A stretch of DNA of 8,173 nucleotides, from contig JAKPGH010000008.1 of assembly GCA_029550985.1 (NCBI GenBank), positions 1 to 8,173 of the forward strand. Reading direction: 5' to 3'. Origin of the DNA: Bacillota bacterium (GTDB lineage: Bacteria > Bacillota > Clostridia > Oscillospirales > Ruminococcaceae). Made by a program: the position numbers and the translations under genes. Below the pieces are notes generated by a model. That model did not search any database. It was not told where the DNA came from and worked only from the letters and a program-made list of their open reading frames with translations. Positions 5,510 through 8,173 of the stretch are shown here, in pieces (position 1 is the first letter of the stretch; the number at the start of each line of letters is the position of its first letter).

Positions 5510-7597
5510 TTAATATTTGCCCGCATAGGAAAGGCTCATGCGGGATTCCTCTTTGTTTTCGCTTTCGTCGGCAGTCGGGTCGCCGGGCGCTTCTTCCAGT
5601 TCCAAGGCGCAGGCGGAAACTTTGGATGCGCCGGCCAGTTTAAACTTGCTGACTTCCGACAGCAAGGTCTGAGCCTGGGCGGCCAATTCTTCGCTGGCGG
5701 CGGAGTTTTCCTCGGCGGTGGCGGCGTTGGTCTGCACCACGGCGGAAACCTGGGTCAAGCCTTCGTTGATCTGTTCGATGGACACCGCCTGCTCGCTGGT
5801 GGCGTTTTCAATTTCCCGAATGGACTGCACGGCCAGTTTCGCCTTTTCGGCCGCTTCCACCAAGCGCTTTAAGGTGTCCTCCGCAATCTGTTCTCCCTGT
5901 GAAACTGCCGCAACGGAAGTTTCGATCAGTTCGGCTGTCTTCTTGGCGGCTTCCGCGGATTTGGCCGCCAGGTTGCGCACCTCGTCGGCCACCACGGCGA
6001 AGCCTTTTCCGGCGCTGCCGGCCCGTGCGGCCTCCACCGCGGCGTTGAGGGCCAGGATATTGGTTTGGAAGGCAATGTCGTCGATGATCTTGATGATCTT
6101 GGAAATCTCGGAGGACTTGACGGTAATTTCGCCCATGGCGGCGACCATGTTCTTCATCTGTTCGTTGCTCTTTTTCAGCTCTTCGCCGGCGCTTTTTGCT
6201 TTTTCCTGGGCAAGATATGCGTTTTCGGCGTTTTTATGTACCTGGGCATTGACTTCGTTGAGAGAAGCGGAAAGCTCCTCGACGGAGCTGGACTGCTCCG
6301 CGGCGCCCTGGGAAAGGGACTGAGCGCCGTGGGCCACCTGTTGGGCGCCGCTGTCCACCTGCAGGGCCGACTGGTTAATTTGCAGCAGGGTGGAGTTGAG
6401 ATTGTCCAACATGGCCTCCAGATTGACCTTAACTTTTTGGAATTTGCCGCTATAATCCCGGTGCAGCTCTACCAGCAAATCGCCCTGGGCCACGCTTTGC
6501 AGCGCGTCGGAAATCTCATCGATATATCCCTGATAGTTGGACAGCCGTTCGATGGTGCGCCCAAAGGCTTCCGCCAGCTTGCCCACTTCGTCCTTGGATT
6601 TTACCTTCAGTTCTACATTAAAGTCGCCGTCGGCAATTTGCTGGGCCGCCTGGGTAATTTTGCGGATGGGCCTTGCAATGCCGGAGCTGACCAGGAAGGA
6701 AACGACGGCGCCCACACCGACCACAATGAGGCAAAGAGTGATCAGGGTGTTGGTCAAAGCGTTGACTTGAGCCAATATTTCGGACGATTCCACCGCCAGA
6801 ACAAGAATCCAAGGAGTGCCTTCGACGGGGGCATAGCCCACCAGTTTGTTGGTTCCCTCAAAGTCATAGGAACCGCTGCCTACCTCCCGGGTAATCATAT
6901 GTTGGGCGATGGCAGCAAGGTCTGCGTAATCCGGGTTGGTTTCGGCTTGGGCGATGAGGTTGTTCTGTGACGTCACCCATTCGCTGTTGGGGTGTGCGAC
7001 AGCGGTTCCTTCGTTATTGATTAAATAGGCGTAACCGGTTTCTTTATAAGAAATTTCTCCCACCATCTGGCTCAGGGCCATGCCGTCTTTGCGGCCGAAG
7101 AACACCCCGGTTTGCCGGCCATTGATGACGATGGGGGCGGCAATGGTGAAGATGGGCTGATTGTTTTCATCGAATGTAAGGTCGGAGAGGGTCAGTTCCC
7201 CGCTTATGGCCTTTTGAAAAAATTCCTCATTGGAAACATCATACGTTGGCTTGTCTTCGGTCAGCACCTGGGCCTTTCCCTTAGCGTCCACAGTGGCAAA
7301 ATATATGTAGCCGGAACGCTGGGCTTCCGCTTCGCACAGGCCGATTTTTCTGCCGATGGGAACAGCTTCGCTGATGATGGTGGAGTTTTGGGCCAGAGCA
7401 TCGACATAGCGCATCTCGGCATCCAGTTTGGCCGCCATATATTTGGCTTCGGATGACGCCATAACTTCCAAATCATAAAGGGCCGTTTCCAGTAGGGTGT
7501 TTTTGGTGATGACAATGGAAACAAACCCCAAACACAAGGTTACAAGGAAAATAACTAGTGTAAACAGCGTGATAAGCTTAAGTTTAATGGATTTCAT
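5510..7597 (-). CDS. Methyl-accepting chemotaxis protein with dCache-like sensor
   Basis: A 695-residue transmembrane chemoreceptor that would signal through CheW/CheA to the flagellar motor. The first membrane helix is about residues 8-30. An extracellular sensor of about 240 residues follows, with features of dCache domains such as SGYIYFATVD (95-104), PIFTIAAPIV (148-157), GYAYLINNEGTAVAHP (188-203) and GYAPVEGTPWILVLAVE (254-270). The second membrane helix is about 282-306, then a HAMP domain from Pro310 to about 355 and a second HAMP-like stretch about 357-400 (QGDLLVEL). The long cytoplasmic coiled coil has its hairpin tip at about 500-544, with the near-invariant FQTNILALNAAVEAARAG. 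Glutamate-rich possible methylation segments lie near 433-442 and 628-640. The end reads YAGKY and has no NWETF-like CheR/CheB tether. ATG 7595-7597 is chosen over an upstream in-frame TTG (7627) because of the ribosome site at 7606-7613. The ligand is unknown. Confidence 0.93.
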   Translation of the reverse strand: MKSIKLKLITLFTLVIFLVTLCLGFVSIVITKNTLLETALYDLEVMASSEAKYMAAKLDAEMRYVDALAQNSTIISEAVPIGRKIGLCEAEAQRSGYIYFATVDAKGKAQVLTEDKPTYDVSNEEFFQKAISGELTLSDLTFDENNQPIFTIAAPIVINGRQTGVFFGRKDGMALSQMVGEISYKETGYAYLINNEGTAVAHPNSEWVTSQNNLIAQAETNPDYADLAAIAQHMITREVGSGSYDFEGTNKLVGYAPVEGTPWILVLAVESSEILAQVNALTNTLITLCLIVVGVGAVVSFLVSSGIARPIRKITQAAQQIADGDFNVELKVKSKDEVGKLAEAFGRTIERLSNYQGYIDEISDALQSVAQGDLLVELHRDYSGKFQKVKVNLEAMLDNLNSTLLQINQSALQVDSGAQQVAHGAQSLSQGAAEQSSSVEELSASLNEVNAQVHKNAENAYLAQEKAKSAGEELKKSNEQMKNMVAAMGEITVKSSEISKIIKIIDDIAFQTNILALNAAVEAARAGSAGKGFAVVADEVRNLAAKSAEAAKKTAELIETSVAAVSQGEQIAEDTLKRLVEAAEKAKLAVQSIREIENATSEQAVSIEQINEGLTQVSAVVQTNAATAEENSAASEELAAQAQTLLSEVSKFKLAGASKVSACALELEEAPGDPTADESENKEESRMSLSYAGKY

Positions 7598-7605
7598 AAA
7601 GCCAG

Positions 7606-7613
7606 CCTCCTCC
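7606..7613 (-). promoter_or_regulatory. Ribosome binding site that sets the chemoreceptor start
   Basis: On the minus strand GGAGGAGG lies eight bases before the ATG at 7595-7597. A longer in-frame start (TTG at 7625-7627) would bury this site inside the gene and add ten residues before the Lys-flanked first membrane helix, so the shorter form is preferred. Confidence 0.85.
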
Positions 7614-7781
7614 AGTTTGCAATACAAGTGGTCTATTTAGGGGAAAAAGATAGCCTAAAAAGGGGACCTATATGTATTGGCACGGAAAGATGCCATGCCA
7701 CCAATAGTTGCTACCAAATCACCTCACACACCTCAAATTTCCAATCTTCGGCGAAAAATTGCAAGAATTGCGTTTTCTTTC

Positions 7782-7787
7782 ATTATA
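7782..7787 (-). promoter_or_regulatory. Candidate -10 box for the chemoreceptor gene
   Basis: The minus strand reads a perfect TATAAT here, just downstream of AT-rich DNA. The hexamer at 17-base spacing (TTTTCT) is a poor -35 match, and no good sigma-28 (TAAA / GCCGATAA) pair was found in the gap. If used, transcription would begin near 7775 and leave a leader of roughly 180 bases before the chemoreceptor. A single hexamer match in AT-rich DNA is weak evidence. Confidence 0.35.
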
Positions 7788-7952
7788 GCCCATTATCCCG
7801 CAAAAGAAAATACACAATTTTTTATAAATATCGAAGAATTTCCTATAAACGATGACGTTTTTGGAAAGAAATAAAGGAATTTTTTGAATTATTTGGAAAA
7901 AATAGACAAAGCAACATTTTATAAAGTTGTCTGGTCAAATAGAGCATTTCGG

Positions 7953-7982
7953 GAAAAGAAAAAGTGGCCTTGCGGGCCACTT
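7953..7982 (-). terminator. Rho-independent terminator for the partial minus-strand gene at the right edge
   Basis: AAGTGGCC (7962-7969) pairs with GGCCACTT (7975-7982) around a five-base loop. Read on the minus strand the stem is followed by a T-rich tract (complement of 7953-7961, interrupted by one C). It lies 87 bases beyond the stop of the gene that enters from the right, and separates that gene from the chemoreceptor leader. Confidence 0.78.
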
Positions 7983-8069
7983 GCTAACGGTTATGGTGTT
8001 GCATTATCTGGTTTTGTTTACCGAATGGCGGTCTTGTATGGAAGCTTTTGGTATGGTAAACTGTATGTA

Positions 8070-8173
8070 CTACCTGGACAGGCGTTTTTCCGCGTTTTGA
8101 ATGAGGTTGAGCAGGCTGGACGACCAAAGCGGATACTCTTCGCTCAGGCCCTGGGTGGAAATGGCCAGATGCT
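8070..8173 (-). CDS. C-terminal fragment of an unrecognised protein (gene continues beyond window)
   Basis: The minus strand stays open from the window edge to a TAG at 8070-8072 and encodes 33 residues ending LLNLIQNAEKRLSR. The segment begins HLAISTQGLSEEYPLW and finishes as an amphipathic helix with a basic end. GC-rich third positions match the other genes here, while the DNA after the stop becomes AT-richer and leads into a minus-strand terminator; both support a real gene end. I do not recognise the family. A C-terminal helix of this style occurs in some transcription regulators such as IclR types, but 33 residues are too few to claim that. Confidence 0.55.
   Translation of the reverse strand, partial: HLAISTQGLSEEYPLWSSSLLNLIQNAEKRLSR

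Larger units (their letters stand above)
7598..7950. other. AT-rich intergenic region, leader and promoter zone of the chemoreceptor
   Basis: About 350 bases between the chemoreceptor start and the next terminator. Base composition changes sharply from GC-rich coding DNA to runs of A and T, mainly 7740-7950. Short open frames on the plus strand here (for example from a GTG at 7628 or an ATG at 7677) lack ribosome sites and resemble no protein family I know. I see no tRNA and no match to the conserved core of the c-di-GMP-I riboswitch that precedes some chemoreceptor genes. The stretch most likely holds the minus-strand promoter and 5' leader of the chemoreceptor. Confidence 0.6.

Noticed and set aside
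5126..5872. Plus-strand open frame running from the LysR gene into the chemoreceptor 3' end
   Set aside because: It crosses two strong terminators and overlaps two real genes in other frames; its composition (Phe/Gly repeats) is that of an antisense shadow.
6005..6040. Serine in place of glutamate in the AARAG-S-AGKGF part of the chemoreceptor tip
   Set aside because: From general knowledge of Firmicute chemoreceptors this variant is common, so it is not a sign of lost function.
7598..7775. c-di-GMP-I (GEMM) riboswitch ahead of the chemoreceptor
   Set aside because: Such riboswitches do precede some chemoreceptor genes, but the conserved core sequences of the class were not found on the minus strand here.
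7628..7874. Two overlapping short plus-strand frames in the AT-rich gap
   Set aside because: No ribosome binding site, no protein features, and they lie in the probable promoter and leader region of the chemoreceptor.

Overview
The window reads as chromosomal DNA of a motile Gram-positive bacterium, most likely a gut-type Clostridia member (Oscillospiraceae-like). This is an inference from three things: strong AAGGAGG-type ribosome binding sites, GC-rich genes separated by AT-rich gaps and U-tract terminators, and the style of the chemoreceptor and LysR proteins. The species cannot be fixed from this sequence alone.

Left part (1-4457, + strand): the 3' end of an operon for aldaric acid (galactarate/glucarate) breakdown. 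In order it holds the C-terminal 100 residues of galactarate dehydratase (garD), an AEC-family permease, tartronate semialdehyde reductase (garR), a DHDPS/DapA-family aldolase and a MOFRL-type glycerate 2-kinase. Gaps between genes are only 30-49 bases and no promoter is evident inside, so one transcript is likely. A U-tract terminator closes it at 4422-4457. Together the enzymes give a coherent route: galactarate is dehydrated to 5-dehydro-4-deoxyglucarate, which is cleaved to pyruvate and tartronate semialdehyde. The semialdehyde is reduced to glycerate and phosphorylated to 2-phosphoglycerate. The notable point is that the aldolase step, done in E. coli by the HpaI-type class II enzyme GarL, appears here to be done by a Schiff-base DapA-family enzyme.

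Middle (4477-5479): a LysR-type regulator, probably of this pathway, starts only 19 bases after the operon terminator. It ends at a strong 17-bp hairpin. A second hairpin, oriented for the opposite strand, lies directly beside it, so the convergent transcription units are insulated from each other.

Right part (5510-8173): a methyl-accepting chemotaxis protein on the minus strand with a dCache-like extracellular sensor, two membrane segments, HAMP and a canonical signalling tip. Upstream of it is a roughly 350-base AT-rich gap with no gene, which holds its ribosome binding site, a candidate -10 box and, at the far end, a terminator for the next minus-strand gene. Only the last 33 codons of that gene are inside the window and I do not recognise it.

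I found no mobile element, CRISPR array, tRNA, rRNA or recognised riboswitch. The content is mostly ordinary carbohydrate-acid catabolism and chemotaxis; the points worth a second look are pathway-level enzyme substitution and regulatory layout.
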